A DNA stretch of 27,251 bases from Neomoorella mulderi (GCA_011375465.1 DRZV01000095.1:1-27251); one strand, 5' to 3'. Positions 16,107 to 24,888 are shown, counted from the first letter of the stretch. Notes: generated from the letters alone by a model not told the origin. Numbers and translations are program-made.

Positions 16107-16957
16107 GGAAAATAGATTATCTGAACTGCTTTCCCCTCTTCTATCCCTTGGAAAAGGGGGAAATCCCCTTGAAAGCCCGATTTATCAGGGGCTATCCTTC
16201 CCAATTGAAAGGGCTCTTGGAGAGGGGAGAGGTGGATCTAACCCCGCTGTCCTCCTGGGCCTGTCGGGAGCTGCGGGATAAAATTTTAATTATGCCCTCC
16301 TTATCCATATCCTGCTGGGGAAGGGTCAAGAGCGTGCTGTTGTGGAGCAAAGTTCCGGTAGAGGACCTGGAGGGGCAGCCCCTCTCCCTCACCTCCCAGG
16401 GGTTTACCAGCGTGGCCCTGCTCCAGCTCCTCTGCCGGAGGTACTACAGGATAAATCCCACGTTCTTCTATAGGCCCCCATCCCAACCCCCCTTCTGGAG
16501 GGATCCTCCAGCCCTCCTCACCATAGGGGACGAGGCCCTGGGCCTCCTTTCCTCCCCTTCGTCCCTATACCCTTTCGTCTACGATTTAGGTGAGACATGG
16601 TGGAAATGGACAGGCAGACCCATGGTCTTTGCCCTCTGGGCCCTTTCCCGAGCCTGGGCCCAAAGGCATCCAGAAGAGGCCAAAAGAATATGGCAGGCCC
16701 TTATGGAGGCCAAAAGACGGTGCAGGCGAGATATAAAGAGGCTGGCGGAACTGGCCTCGGCTCAAACAGGGTTGGACGAGGGGCTCATCAGGGAATACTG
16801 GAGACACATCGACTACGAGCTGGATGAAGAACACCGGGAGGGGCTCAACCTCTTCTATAATCTGGGGCGCCGAGAGGGGCTGACGGCGGAGAAGCTAAAA
16901 ATAGCTTTCGGAGGAGATTTTTATGGAGAGATCGTTGCGGAAAGCCCTGAAGGGTGA
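16088..16957 (+). CDS. mqnA: Chorismate dehydratase MqnA
   Basis: MqnA removes water from chorismate in the first step of the futalosine pathway. The 289-residue protein starts LRLGKIDYLNCFPLFYPL, the usual MqnA N-terminus, and has GEVDLTPLSSWA near residue 48 and TIGDEALGL near residue 146. The fold is that of a periplasmic-binding-like protein without a signal peptide. Its ATG lies inside the end of mqnE and its stop inside mqnC (35-base overlap), so the three are translationally coupled. The GGAGG before the start (16073-16077) is followed by CCTCC (16081-16085) and could fold on itself, limiting translation unless ribosomes arrive from mqnE; this is inference. Confidence 0.94.
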   Translation: MPLLRLGKIDYLNCFPLFYPLEKGEIPLKARFIRGYPSQLKGLLERGEVDLTPLSSWACRELRDKILIMPSLSISCWGRVKSVLLWSKVPVEDLEGQPLSLTSQGFTSVALLQLLCRRYYRINPTFFYRPPSQPPFWRDPPALLTIGDEALGLLSSPSSLYPFVYDLGETWWKWTGRPMVFALWALSRAWAQRHPEEAKRIWQALMEAKRRCRRDIKRLAELASAQTGLDEGLIREYWRHIDYELDEEHREGLNLFYNLGRREGLTAEKLKIAFGGDFYGEIVAESPEG

Positions 16958-17978
16958 TCGTCTCACCCTGGAAGAAGCCCTTTACCTCTACGGGATCCCC
17001 CTCCTGGACCTGGCCTATCTGGCCCAGAGGGTAAGGGAAAGGTGGAATCCTGCTGATAGGATCACCTTTGCGGTAGACCGCAATATAAATTATACCAATA
17101 TATGCGTCTGCCAGTGCCGTTTTTGCGCCTTTCACCGGCCTCCCGGACACCCGGAGGGCTACGTGCTGGACAGGGAGGAACTGGGCCGGAAGATAGAGGA
17201 GCTGCTGGCCCAGGGGGGTACCCACGTGCTCCTGCAGGGAGGGCTCCATCCAGGTCTCTCCCTGGCCTGGTTTGAGGAGCTCTTCACCTGGATAAAAACC
17301 CGTTACCCCGTGGGCCTCCATGCCCTCTCCCCCCCTGAAATCCACCACCTGGCCCAGCTGGAGGGCCTGACCGTAAAAGAGGTCCTCAAGAGGCTGATGG
17401 AGGCTGGCTTGGACTCCCTACCGGGAGGAGGGGCGGAAGTCCTGGTGGACAGGGTAAGGCAACGGGTAAGCCCCCGTAAAATACCTGCCCACCTCTGGCT
17501 GGAGGTGATGGAGACGGCCCACCGGCTGGGTTTAAAAACCACCGCCACCATGGTAATAGGGCTGGGGGAGACCCTGGAGGAAAGGCTCCTGCACCTGGAA
17601 CATCTCAGGCAGCTACAGGACAGGACCGGGGGGTTTACCGCCTTTATCCTCTGGACACTGCAAACCCAGGGCATTGATTTAAAAGCCGAAAAGACCACCT
17701 CCCTGGAGTACCTGCGTTTTTTGGCCCTGTCCCGGGTGTATCTGGACAATTTTCCCCACTTGCAGGCCTCCTGGGTAACCCAGGGGCTGGAGGTGGGCCA
17801 GACAGCCCTGTTCTTCGGTGCCGATGACTTGGGATCCACCATGATGGAAGAGAACGTGGTTAAGGCTGCAGGGGCCGCCTTTCAGGCTACCAAGGAGAGC
17901 CTCATCCATTGTATAAGAAAGGCCGGATTCCTCCCTGCCCAGAGGGACCATCTTTACAACATCCTGAGTTACTATTAA
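16923..17978 (+). CDS. mqnC: Cyclic dehypoxanthine futalosine synthase MqnC (radical SAM)
   Basis: MqnC cyclises dehypoxanthine futalosine in menaquinone synthesis. The 351-residue protein carries CVCQCRFC with cluster cysteines at 61, 65 and 68, just after NINYTNIC. It also has LLQGGLHPGLSLAWFEEL, LDSLPGGGAEVL and the MqnC-typical FTAFILWTLQTQGIDL and TQGLEVGQTALFFGADDLGST. A GGAGGAG site lies about 7 bases before the ATG. It completes the mqnE-mqnA-mqnC block. The hydrolase or deaminase steps (mqnB and others) and mqnD are not in this window and must lie elsewhere. No clear terminator is seen before the downstream regulator. Confidence 0.95.
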   Translation: MERSLRKALKGDRLTLEEALYLYGIPLLDLAYLAQRVRERWNPADRITFAVDRNINYTNICVCQCRFCAFHRPPGHPEGYVLDREELGRKIEELLAQGGTHVLLQGGLHPGLSLAWFEELFTWIKTRYPVGLHALSPPEIHHLAQLEGLTVKEVLKRLMEAGLDSLPGGGAEVLVDRVRQRVSPRKIPAHLWLEVMETAHRLGLKTTATMVIGLGETLEERLLHLEHLRQLQDRTGGFTAFILWTLQTQGIDLKAEKTTSLEYLRFLALSRVYLDNFPHLQASWVTQGLEVGQTALFFGADDLGSTMMEENVVKAAGAAFQATKESLIHCIRKAGFLPAQRDHLYNILSYY

Positions 17979-18017
17979 TCCCCCCTCCCTCATAGCCTAA
18001 TGGAGGAGGGAGAGAAG

Positions 18018-18514
18018 ATGTTGACCGAAAGCATGGAGGACTATCTGGAAACCCTATTCCGCCTTACCCAGGAAAAGGGTTATATAAAGGCGGTGGATCT
18101 GGCGGAAACCCTGAAGGTACAGCCCTCCTCCGTAACCCGCATGCTACAAAAGCTCCATCGGGAGGGCTTTATCCAGTACCATAAATACCGGCATACAGAG
18201 CTTACGGAAAAGGTAAGCGCCTGGGATACTTTCTCCTCTGGAGGCACCGGATTTTAAAGGAATTTTTAGCCCTTCTGGGGGCCCAAAAAGGGGTGGAAGA
18301 GCAGGTGGAGGGGATAGAACACTACATCACCCCCGCCACCATGGGCCTTATCCGCAATCTGGTTTTATACCTCCAAGCCAATCCCCAGGCCAGAGATTCT
18401 ATCCAGAAAATGGAAAACCAGGCTTCCTATCCCCAAGGAGAAGATCTGAAGGAGCTGCGGGCCTGGCTCTTCCGCCACAGCAGCCGCCCCCAGGGCTGTT
18501 ACCCGGAAGCCTAA
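18018..18514 (+). pseudogene. DtxR/MntR-family metal-dependent regulator, frame-broken at an A run
   Basis: The first frame gives a winged-helix domain: MLTESMEDYLETLFRLTQEK, then KAVDLAETLKVQPSSVTRML, then ELTEK. It then loses homology and stops at 18257. The next frame continues with RLGYFLLWRHRILKEFLALLG and then VEGIEHYITPATM, the dimerisation and metal-binding part of DtxR/MntR/IdeR proteins. Adding one A to the 4-A run at 18208-18211 joins them into about 165 residues. The start is ATG 18018 behind GGAGG; an in-frame ATG at 18000 has no such site. The gene converges on feoB and their stop codons overlap (CTAA). It is probably an iron or manganese sensor for the neighbouring feo genes. 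Confidence 0.85.
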
Positions 18515-20443
18515 AGTCCCATCAGCCCAGCTAAAGCTTTTAACCCCAGGCACGTGAGCAGACCAAAAGAGGTGGGCAGGAGGGCTGCCAGCAGGGGCCA
18601 CCTCCACGAGCCGGTTTCCCGGTAGATGGTCAAAAGGGTGGTGCCACAGGGCCAGTGGAGGAGGACCAGGACCATGGTATTGAGGGCAGTGAGCCCGGTC
18701 CAGCCCTGAGCCTTCAGGATCTCTCCCAGGAAGGAAAGGTTATCCACCTCCACCAGGGTTCCGCTGGAGAGGTAGATCATCAGGAGCAGGGGGAGAACGA
18801 TTTCGTTGGCTGGCAACCGCAGGATGAAGGCCAAGATTACGGCTCCATCCAGACCTAAAAATTTTCCTAGGGGATCCAGTAAGCCCACCAGATGGGAGAT
18901 CAGGCTTTTGTCTTGGATGTAGAGATGGGCTAAACACCAGGTCAAAACCCCTGCAGGGACAGCCACCATGACCGCCCGGGCCAGCACGAACAGGGTACGA
19001 TCCAGGAGGGATCTTATGATGATCCTCCCCAGAAGGGGTTTTCTGCAGGGCGGCAGTTGCAGGATGAAAGTGGAAGGTACGCCTTTCAGTATGGTACGGG
19101 AAAGGAGCCAGGAGGCCAAGAAGGTGAAGGCCGCTCCCGCGAGCACAACCCCTGTAACCGCCAGGGCAGCCACCACCCCTCCTCCCAAAAAGAGGCTGGC
19201 CAGGGCTATGAGGGCCGGATAGCGGCCGTTGCAGGGGAAAAATTATTAGTAAGGATGGCTATCAACCTCTCCCAGGGAGAATCGATCATGCGGCATCCTA
19301 TAACCCCAGCTGTATTGCAGCCAAAACCCATAGCCATGGTCAAGGCCTGCTTGCCATGGGCCCCTGCCCTCTTAAAAAAATTGTCCAGGTTGAAGGCCAC
19401 CCGGGGTAAATACCCTAAATCCTCTAAGAAAGTAAAAAGGGGAAAGAATATGGCCATGGGGGGCAGCATAACCGCCACTACCCAGGCGGCTGTTCTGAAC
19501 ACGCCCGAGATCAAGAAGTCCTGGAGCTCAGAAGGCAGGCCTCCCATCTGCAACAAATGCCCCAGGGAATTTTCGGCCCAGGAAAAAAAGAGGGCTAGAA
19601 GACCTGAGGGATAATCTGCCCCCACCAGGGTAATCCAGAACACCAGTACCAGCAACAGGAGCATGAGGGGATACCCCCATCTTTTAGAAGTCAAAAGGGC
19701 ATCCAGCTTTAAAGTCAGGGGGTGCTCTCCGGCACCGGTGCGCACATAGCGGGAGGCCACGGTTTTTGCCCGCTGATAGAGGGCAGCCATTATCCTGTCC
19801 TGATAATGTCTGCTGCCTATCCCCTCCATGGGCATCCCCCCATAAGAGCCTTAAGTCCCTCCCAGCGGGAGCTGGCCCTGCTGAGGATCTCTTCCACCTC
19901 TTCGCCATAATAGACCTTCTGGGGGCAAGGTTTAAGCCTCCCCGTGGCCACCTCCACAATAGCCTTCTTGAGGGCTTCCAGGCCTTCACCCGTCAGGGCC
20001 ACGGTGGGTACCACCGGTATTTCCAATTCCCGGGATAGGCCTTCTTCGTCTATGATCAGCCCCCGACGCCGAGCTTCATCCATGCAGTTCAAACATAAAA
20101 TCGATCTGGAAGTGACTTCCCCTATCTGAAACACCAAATTGAGGGATCTCTCCAGGCATGTAGCATCCGCAACTATCACCAGGGCCTGGGCCTTTTGGGA
20201 AAAGATGAAGTCCCGGGCCACTTCTTCCTCCGGAAGGCAAGCCCAGAGGGAATAGGTTCCCGGCAGATCCACCAAGTTCACCCGATATCCCTGGTAGAAA
20301 AATTCACCCCAAGCCAGGGCAACGGTTTTCCCCGGCCAGTTGCCTGTATGCTGCCTCAATAAAGTGCTCTTTCCTCCATTGGGATTTCCCGCCAAGGCCA
20401 CCAACAGGTTACCCCTAACGGGGAAAGGTCTGAGCCGCTTCAA
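18511..20443 (-). pseudogene. feoB: Ferrous iron transport protein B, two frame breaks and a G-domain deletion
   Basis: FeoB is the membrane protein for Fe(II) uptake, with an N-terminal G domain. Piece one (20443 to about 19842) has the P-loop GNPNGGKST and LVDLPGTYSL. Piece two has FGCNTAGVIGCRMIDSPWER and NNFSP; piece three has VVAALAVTGVVLAG and the C-terminal helices. One break is at the 6-C run 19836-19841, where a seventh base restores the frame. The other is at the 4-base run 19234-19237, where one more gives the conserved NNFSPCNGRYP. After KSTL the usual six residues before RQHTGNWPGKTV (commonly FNALTG) are absent, an in-frame loss of about 18 bases near 20357-20362. The start is TTG behind GGAGG, overlapping feoA by 29 bases. 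Restored length is about 644 residues, near normal. Confidence 0.88.
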
Positions 20444-20711
20444 GGTCCCCCTCCTCCCCCTTCTGTTTCACTATTATCTGGGCCCCCTCTTCCCGCCTCA
20501 AGGCGATGACAGTTCCCCGGACAAGATATGCCTGGGGATCGCCGCTGGGGCTGCGCCACAGGGCCGTCACCTCGGTCTCGGGCAGGAAACCCAGATCTAA
20601 AAGCCTCTGCCTAAGGCCTCCCCCGTAATGGAGAAAAGCTATCCTCCCCCTTTCTCCCGGCTTTAAGGCGCTCAAGGCCAGCAATTTTTCTTGGAAACTT
20701 GTGGTTGGCAT
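20415..20711 (-). CDS. feoA: Ferrous iron transport protein A
   Basis: FeoA is a small SH3-like cytosolic protein that supports FeoB. This 98-residue protein has the family pattern LSALKPGERGRIAFLHYGGG, then RQRLLDLGFLPETEVTAL, and ends near VRGTVIALRREEGAQIIVK, with an extra tail of about 16 residues. The ATG at 20711 follows a GGGGGAGG site by 4 bases. It overlaps feoB by 29 bases, so translation is coupled. Upstream, a CATAAT box is visible on the minus strand without a convincing -35, and no clear Fur or DtxR operator was found. The DUF3343 gene upstream ends with a strong terminator, so feoAB is a separate transcript. Confidence 0.92.
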   Translation of the reverse strand: MPTTSFQEKLLALSALKPGERGRIAFLHYGGGLRQRLLDLGFLPETEVTALWRSPSGDPQAYLVRGTVIALRREEGAQIIVKQKGEEGDLEAAQTFPR

Positions 20712-20802
20712 TTTGCCTCCCCCTCAAAAGCTTGGTTAAGGGCAATTCCCTATTAGATTATGATGGGGTAAAGGGGGAAGGTGCTTGTCAGAAAAAGCAT
20801 TT

Positions 20803-20832
20803 AAAAAGCAAAAAGCCCCGTTAAGGGGCTTT
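20803..20832 (-). terminator. Intrinsic terminator after the DUF3343 gene
   Basis: On the minus strand AAAGCCCC and GGGGCTTT (20825-20832 and 20812-20819) form a perfect 8-bp stem with a 5-base loop, followed by TTGCTTTTT. The stem begins at the last base of the DUF3343 stop codon. It ends the cysteine desulfurase-DUF3343 transcript before feoA. Confidence 0.85.
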
Positions 20833-21110
20833 CACATGTACTCCTCCAGGACTTCTACCCAGATCACGCAGCCTTCCTGTTTTACTATCTTCACCTTCTT
20901 TTCCAACCTCACCCCCGAGGCCAGGAGAAGGCTCACCCCCCGATCCCCTTCTTCCGGGTCCAGCTCCAGAGCCAGTCCGCACAAGGAGCTTATATCCCTG
21001 GGCATGGGGATGAGGCGGCCCTTCAAGCCATGGGCCCTTACTACCCCCTCTGCCTTTAGGGCATAGTGGGTGGAAGGGAAGGTTAAAAGGATTTTAGAGC
21101 CGTTGTCCAC
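20832..21110 (-). CDS. DUF3343 protein (putative Se/S carrier-like)
   Basis: This small 92-residue protein begins ILLTFPSTHYALKAEGVVR and continues LKGRLIPMPRDISSLCGLAL, a close match to DUF3343, a family annotated as putative selenium or sulfur carriers. The conserved Cys in SSLCG (about residue 44) is the likely carrier site. It starts with GTG at 21110, overlapping the end of the upstream cysteine desulfurase gene by 17 bases. The overlap suggests that the desulfurase loads sulfur or selenium onto this protein. That partnership is inferred from gene order and family knowledge. Confidence 0.85.
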   Translation of the reverse strand: MDNGSKILLTFPSTHYALKAEGVVRAHGLKGRLIPMPRDISSLCGLALELDPEEGDRGVSLLLASGVRLEKKVKIVKQEGCVIWVEVLEEYM

Positions 21111-22263
21111 GCCTCAGCACCCCTATCATCTCCCCTATAGCATAAAGGGCTGTATCTATCTCTTCTTCTGTATTGAAGTATCCCGGGCTAAGACGGAGGG
21201 TGCCTGTGGACAGCGTTCCCAGGGTGGCATGGGCCAGGGGAGCGCAGTGTAAACCTGGTCGAGTGGCTATGCCGTATTTTTCTGCCAGCCAAGCCGCCGC
21301 TTCTCCAGGAGAAATGCCCTGGATATTTATGGAGACGGCAGGTGTCCTCTTATCCGGATCCAAAGGGCCGTAGACGATCACCTCTGGATACTTTAAAAGA
21401 CCCTGGATAAGCCTCTGGGTCAGGGTTTGAACCCGTTGCCGCACGTTTCTTATTTCTTTTTCTTGAATAAATTTTTGAATAAATTTTACTCCAGCGGCCA
21501 GGGCTGCTATGCCGGGGGTGTTGAGGGTGCCGCTTTCGAATTTGTCGGGGACGAAATCGGGCTGGGCCAACTCCTCGGACCGGCTGCCGGTACCACCGCA
21601 GATGAGGGGTGTTATTTTCTCCGGATTTTTAATGTAAAGGGCACCTACACCCGGAGGCCCCATCAGGGCCTTGTGGCCAGTTATGGCCATGAGGGTGAGG
21701 TGGCAGGCCTCTACATCTATGGGGATTTCGCCAGCGGTCTGGGCCGCATCCACCAAAAACTCTATACCGTGCTTGCTGGCTATCTCCCCCACCGCCTCTA
21801 TGGGCATGATGGTGCCGCTCACGTTGGAGGCATGGACCAGGCAGATAAGCTTAGTGCTGGGGGTCAAGGCCCTCTCCACCTCCAGGGGATCCAGGGTGCC
21901 GTCAGGGGCACAGGGCACCACGGTATACTCTATGCCTTTACGGTGTTTTAGGGCATAGAGGAGGCGGGCCACTGCATTGTGCTCCATACTGCTCAGCACC
22001 ACGTGATCCCCTGGGGCCAGCAAACCGTACAGGACCATATTTATGCCTACGGTGGCGTTACAGGTAAAGATAAGTTTTTCCGACTCCCGGATCCCGAAAA
22101 AAGAGGCTATCCTCTCCCGGGCCTCAAAGACGACCCGGCCCACGTCCAGGGCCCCCTCTCCCCGTCCGGCGCCGCCGCTCAATCCCCGGAGCACCTTGTC
22201 GGCGGTCTTGTAAACCTCTGGGGGCTTGGGCCAGGAGGTGGCGGCATTGTTCAGGTAGATCAT
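21094..22263 (-). CDS. Cysteine desulfurase-family aminotransferase (class V, EF2568 type)
   Basis: This 389-residue PLP enzyme has fold-type I class V features: an N-terminal YLNNAATSWPKPPEV, ATVGINMVLYGL, HNAVARLLYAL, a DAAQTAGEIPIDV aspartate motif, and the PLP lysine in TGHKALMGPPGVGALYI. The C-terminal RPGLHCAPLAH contains the candidate sulfur-acceptor Cys. The subfamily (TIGR01977, EF2568 type) is often found near selenium or sulfur genes. The start is ATG 22263 behind GGAGAG. It overlaps the DUF3343 gene, and together they probably deliver sulfur or selenium from cysteine or selenocysteine. The 91-base gap upstream, toward the MinD gene, holds no clear promoter. Confidence 0.92.
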   Translation of the reverse strand: MIYLNNAATSWPKPPEVYKTADKVLRGLSGGAGRGEGALDVGRVVFEARERIASFFGIRESEKLIFTCNATVGINMVLYGLLAPGDHVVLSSMEHNAVARLLYALKHRKGIEYTVVPCAPDGTLDPLEVERALTPSTKLICLVHASNVSGTIMPIEAVGEIASKHGIEFLVDAAQTAGEIPIDVEACHLTLMAITGHKALMGPPGVGALYIKNPEKITPLICGGTGSRSEELAQPDFVPDKFESGTLNTPGIAALAAGVKFIQKFIQEKEIRNVRQRVQTLTQRLIQGLLKYPEVIVYGPLDPDKRTPAVSINIQGISPGEAAAWLAEKYGIATRPGLHCAPLAHATLGTLSTGTLRLSPGYFNTEEEIDTALYAIGEMIGVLRRGQRL

Positions 22264-22354
22264 CTGTTCTCTCCTCTGGTGTTTTTTATATCTCTATCTT
22301 ATTTTCTGCGCCTCCGGCCCGTTACCTTTAAGTTTGCCATAATTGTTGGTTATA

Positions 22355-23239
22355 CTATTGGGAGGTGGCCAGTTTATCGGCCACCCTTTCCCATATACTC
22401 CCGATGGCTTCAGCCGCTGGTCCTGGAGAGTAAGAAACCAGGGGGACTCCCTGCACCACCGCCTCTGCCGCCTTGGGATCAAAGGGGATCTTGCCCCAGA
22501 CCTCTATACCCTCTCTCCGGCAGTAATCTTCCAGGGCTTGAGCCATCTCCAGGCAGAGATCATATTTGTTTATCACCACCCCTAAGGGTACTTTAAAATG
22601 GCGGGCCAACCTGACCAATCTCTCCAGATCATGGACTCCCGCCACGGTGGGCTCCGTCACAGCCAGGGCCAAAGTGGAACCGGTCATGGCGGCTGTCACC
22701 GGGCAACCTATTCCCGGAGGCCCGTCCATGAGGATCAGAGGGTACCCCTCTTCCCGGGCCACCTCCCGGGCCACCTGTTTTATCTTCATAACCAGTTTCC
22801 CGGAATTGGCCTCTCCTATGCCCAGCTGGGCGTGCACCAGAGGTCCGTAATGGGTTCGGGAAACGTACCAGTATCCGGCCACCGGAGGCTGAAGCTTTAT
22901 GGCCTCCGCCGGGCACACCAGGGTGCAGACTTTACAGCCTTCACAGGAGAGGGGGGCCACCTGATAGACCCCCCCTGACTCGGAGGGGAAGATGGCGTCA
23001 AAACGGCACACTTGGGCACAGCGGCCGCAGCCGATGCATTTTTCCGGAAGGATTACCGCCTTCTCCAGCCCATAAAAGGGCTCCTGCTGCTCCACTTCGG
23101 GGTTCAACAACAAATGAAGATCGGCGGCTTCCACATCGCAGTCCACTGTAACTTTATTATCCGCCAGGACGGCGAGGGAGGCCGCCAAGCTGGTCTTGCC
23201 TGTCCCCCCTTTGCCGCTAACCACTAGCAGTTCTTGCAT
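22355..23239 (-). CDS. MinD/ParA-type P-loop ATPase with ferredoxin insert (second of pair)
   Basis: This 294-residue protein has a MinD-type deviant Walker A, GKGGTGKT (residues 9-16). A two-[4Fe-4S] ferredoxin insert follows: CIGCGRCAQVC (about 68-78) and CEGCKVCTLVCP (about 99-110). The second half has LILMDGPPGIGCPV, the switch II region, and LAVTEPTVAGVHDLERL. Such proteins appear in anaerobes in pairs with NifX-like proteins, and Fe-S cluster or metal-cofactor assembly is the usual guess. The ATG at 23239 overlaps the preceding paralogue by 23 bases. The protein is soluble. The physiological partner is unknown. Confidence 0.9.
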   Translation of the reverse strand: MQELLVVSGKGGTGKTSLAASLAVLADNKVTVDCDVEAADLHLLLNPEVEQQEPFYGLEKAVILPEKCIGCGRCAQVCRFDAIFPSESGGVYQVAPLSCEGCKVCTLVCPAEAIKLQPPVAGYWYVSRTHYGPLVHAQLGIGEANSGKLVMKIKQVAREVAREEGYPLILMDGPPGIGCPVTAAMTGSTLALAVTEPTVAGVHDLERLVRLARHFKVPLGVVINKYDLCLEMAQALEDYCRREGIEVWGKIPFDPKAAEAVVQGVPLVSYSPGPAAEAIGSIWERVADKLATSQ

Positions 23240-24083
23240 TTTCCCTTACCAGCCTTTCTATCTTTAAGAAAACCTCCCTGAAAGCCCTCTCCCATTCAGG
23301 ATATTCGCTCACCAGAGCCCCTCCCCGAGCATAGAGGGCCGCATAATGCCGCTGGAAGGGTATCTTCAAAAGGATGGGGATGCCCTCCTCGCGGCAGTAA
23401 TCTTCCACCTGGGTATACCCCAAGGTGGACTTGTTGACGACCACCCCAAAGGGGATCCCCAGGATCCTGGCCACCCCCACCGCCAGCTTTAAATCATGTA
23501 GGCCAAAGGGGGTGGGTTCGGTGACCAGAAGGCAGAACTGGGTATCCCTCACCGCCTCTATCATGGAACAGGAGGTTCCAGGGGGGGCGTCCACCAGCCT
23601 TATCCCCTTGCCTTGATCCTGCTCCTTCACCGCCTTTATCACCGGAGGGGCCAGAGGCTTGCCCACGTCCAGCCTTCCACTTACAAAATCTATTTCCCCA
23701 GCCTTGCCCCGGTGCAAAACCCCTATCCGGTGAGGGCGTTCTTGAATAGCCCCCACCGGACAGACCATGGTGCAACCTCTGCAACCGTTGCACAGTTCAG
23801 GAAAAAGGATTATTTTCTCTCTCGCCAGGGCTAGGGCATTATAGGCGCAGAAGTCGCTACAGGCACCGCAGAGAATACACTTCTCCCCATCCACCTCCGG
23901 TACCGGCAGGGTCACCTCTTCTGTGGCATAGACCTTGGGCCGTAAAAACAGGTGCAGGTTGGGCTCCTCCACATCGCAGTCCAGCACCTGGACCTTGTAA
24001 TCTCCCGCCAGAGCCAGAGCCAGGTTGGTAACCACGGTGGTCTTCCCCGTACCTCCTTTACCGCTGGCCACGCTTATCAGCAC
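23217..24083 (-). CDS. MinD/ParA-type P-loop ATPase with ferredoxin insert (first of pair)
   Basis: This is a 288-residue paralogue of the downstream ATPase. Walker A GKGGTGKTT lies at residues 9-17, the ferredoxin motifs are CILCGACSDFC and CNGCRGCTMVCP, and the switch II region is LVDAPPGTSCSMIEAV. It begins with GTG at 24083 behind AGGGGTG; that site overlaps the stop of the NifX-like gene 12 bases upstream. The two ATPases may form a heterodimer, as MinD-type ATPases act as dimers; this is inference. They are transcribed from the promoter at 24889-24917 with the two NifX-like genes. Confidence 0.9.
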   Translation of the reverse strand: MLISVASGKGGTGKTTVVTNLALALAGDYKVQVLDCDVEEPNLHLFLRPKVYATEEVTLPVPEVDGEKCILCGACSDFCAYNALALAREKIILFPELCNGCRGCTMVCPVGAIQERPHRIGVLHRGKAGEIDFVSGRLDVGKPLAPPVIKAVKEQDQGKGIRLVDAPPGTSCSMIEAVRDTQFCLLVTEPTPFGLHDLKLAVGVARILGIPFGVVVNKSTLGYTQVEDYCREEGIPILLKIPFQRHYAALYARGGALVSEYPEWERAFREVFLKIERLVRENARTASG

Positions 24084-24095
24084 TTTTAAGCACCC

Positions 24096-24437
24096 CTAAT
24101 CTCTGTGTTGATGACGGCATATCTCTCCCCTATCCTTAAGTTCTCCCCTTAAGTAGGCCCTTATAACCTCCTCCACCGGTCCGGATACCCCGCTTATAAC
24201 CTGAATTCCTTGCTCTTGGAATAAACTGGCGGCCCTGGCCCCTATGCCGCCGGTTATCACACACTTAACCCCCAGCCCTGCCAGGTATTTGGGGAGAAAA
24301 CCTGGCTGATGTCCCGGATTGGGCACAACCTCTTTTTCCCTGATCTCCTCCCCTTCCACGGTAAAAAGGGCGTAATGGGGGCAGCGGCCAAAATGGGCCG
24401 CTACCCTGTTATCCTCCATGGCCACCACTATCTTCAT
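24096..24437 (-). CDS. NifX/NifB-type dinitrogenase iron-molybdenum cofactor domain protein (second)
   Basis: This is a 113-residue protein of the dinitrogenase iron-molybdenum cofactor biosynthesis family. It has KIVVAMEDNRVAAHFGRCPH with the usual HFGRCPH motif, and CVITGGIGARAASLFQEQGI followed by ISGVSGPVEEVI. The fold binds metal clusters or their precursors. In species without nitrogenase such proteins occur beside MinD/ferredoxin ATPases and have no settled role. The ATG at 24437 follows the upstream NifX-like stop by 4 bases. The C-terminus is rich in His and Arg (CRHQHRD), a possible metal-binding tail. Confidence 0.9.
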   Translation of the reverse strand: MKIVVAMEDNRVAAHFGRCPHYALFTVEGEEIREKEVVPNPGHQPGFLPKYLAGLGVKCVITGGIGARAASLFQEQGIQVISGVSGPVEEVIRAYLRGELKDRGEICRHQHRD

Positions 24438-24441
24438 CGGT

Positions 24442-24849
24442 TTACCCCCTTCCTCTCCCGGGGCCGGGACCCATGCAACCCCTGCCCCCCATACCGTGAT
24501 GGGAGCCGGTGGAGGGAGAATTTAGGGGCTGGGCCTTACCCTGGCGCCATTCCTCTATGGCTTCCTCCACAGTGGGGGCGGAAACCCCATAGACCTCTAT
24601 CCCCGCTTCCTGTAAGACATAGTAAGCATTGGGGCCCACATTTCCCGTGAGCAGCACCTTTACCCCACGGTTGATCAGCTCCTGGGCTGCGGTTATACCC
24701 GCCCCCCCGTGGACGCTTTGCCCTGGATTCTCCAGGGCTTCAAAGGATTGGGTCTCATCGTCGAAGATCACCAAGTAGCTGCTCCGGCCAAACCTGGGAT
24801 CTACAGGGGACTTGAGATCTCCACCCTGGGCAGTGACAGCTATTTTCAT
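24442..24849 (-). CDS. NifX/NifB-type iron-molybdenum cofactor domain protein (first, Gly-rich tail)
   Basis: This 135-residue protein begins MKIAVTAQGGDLKSPVDPRF and contains GRSSYLVIFDD, then the central TGNVGPNAYYVLQEAGIEVY and the VEEAIEEWRQGK helix. It ends in a Gly/Met/His-rich tail (SHHGMGGRGCMGPGPGRGRG). This architecture is common for stand-alone NifX-like proteins in anaerobes. The ATG at 24849 has a GGAGAGG site upstream. It is the first gene of a four-gene operon with its paralogue and the two MinD ATPases. A consensus promoter and a Fur-like box directly precede it, so iron control is likely. Confidence 0.9.
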   Translation of the reverse strand: MKIAVTAQGGDLKSPVDPRFGRSSYLVIFDDETQSFEALENPGQSVHGGAGITAAQELINRGVKVLLTGNVGPNAYYVLQEAGIEVYGVSAPTVEEAIEEWRQGKAQPLNSPSTGSHHGMGGRGCMGPGPGRGRG

Positions 24850-24867
24850 ATGTTTTTCCTCTCCTTT

Positions 24868-24880
24868 GATAATGATAATC
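24868..24880. promoter_or_regulatory. Fur-like operator overlapping the transcription start of the NifX/MinD operon
   Basis: GATAATGATAATC (24868-24880) equals the first 13 bases of the classic Fur box, and the next six bases match at two positions, giving 15 of 19. It lies right after the -10 box, at about +2 to +15 of the minus-strand transcript, a position where a bound repressor would block transcription. The match is visual, and other Fur-family regulators such as PerR recognise related sequences. Confidence 0.6.
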
Positions 24881-24888
24881 TTGGTTAG

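Noticed and set aside
18000..18020. Hairpin CCTCC...GGAGG between mqnC and the regulator as a terminator
   Set aside because: The complementary parts are short and separated by a loop of about 13 bases with no T-tract; it may affect the ribosome-binding site but is not a convincing terminator.
20712..20802. Fur or DtxR operator upstream of feoA
   Set aside because: The sequence has a CATAAT box and an ATAATCTAATA string, but no 19-base inverted box comparable to the one at 24868 could be made out.
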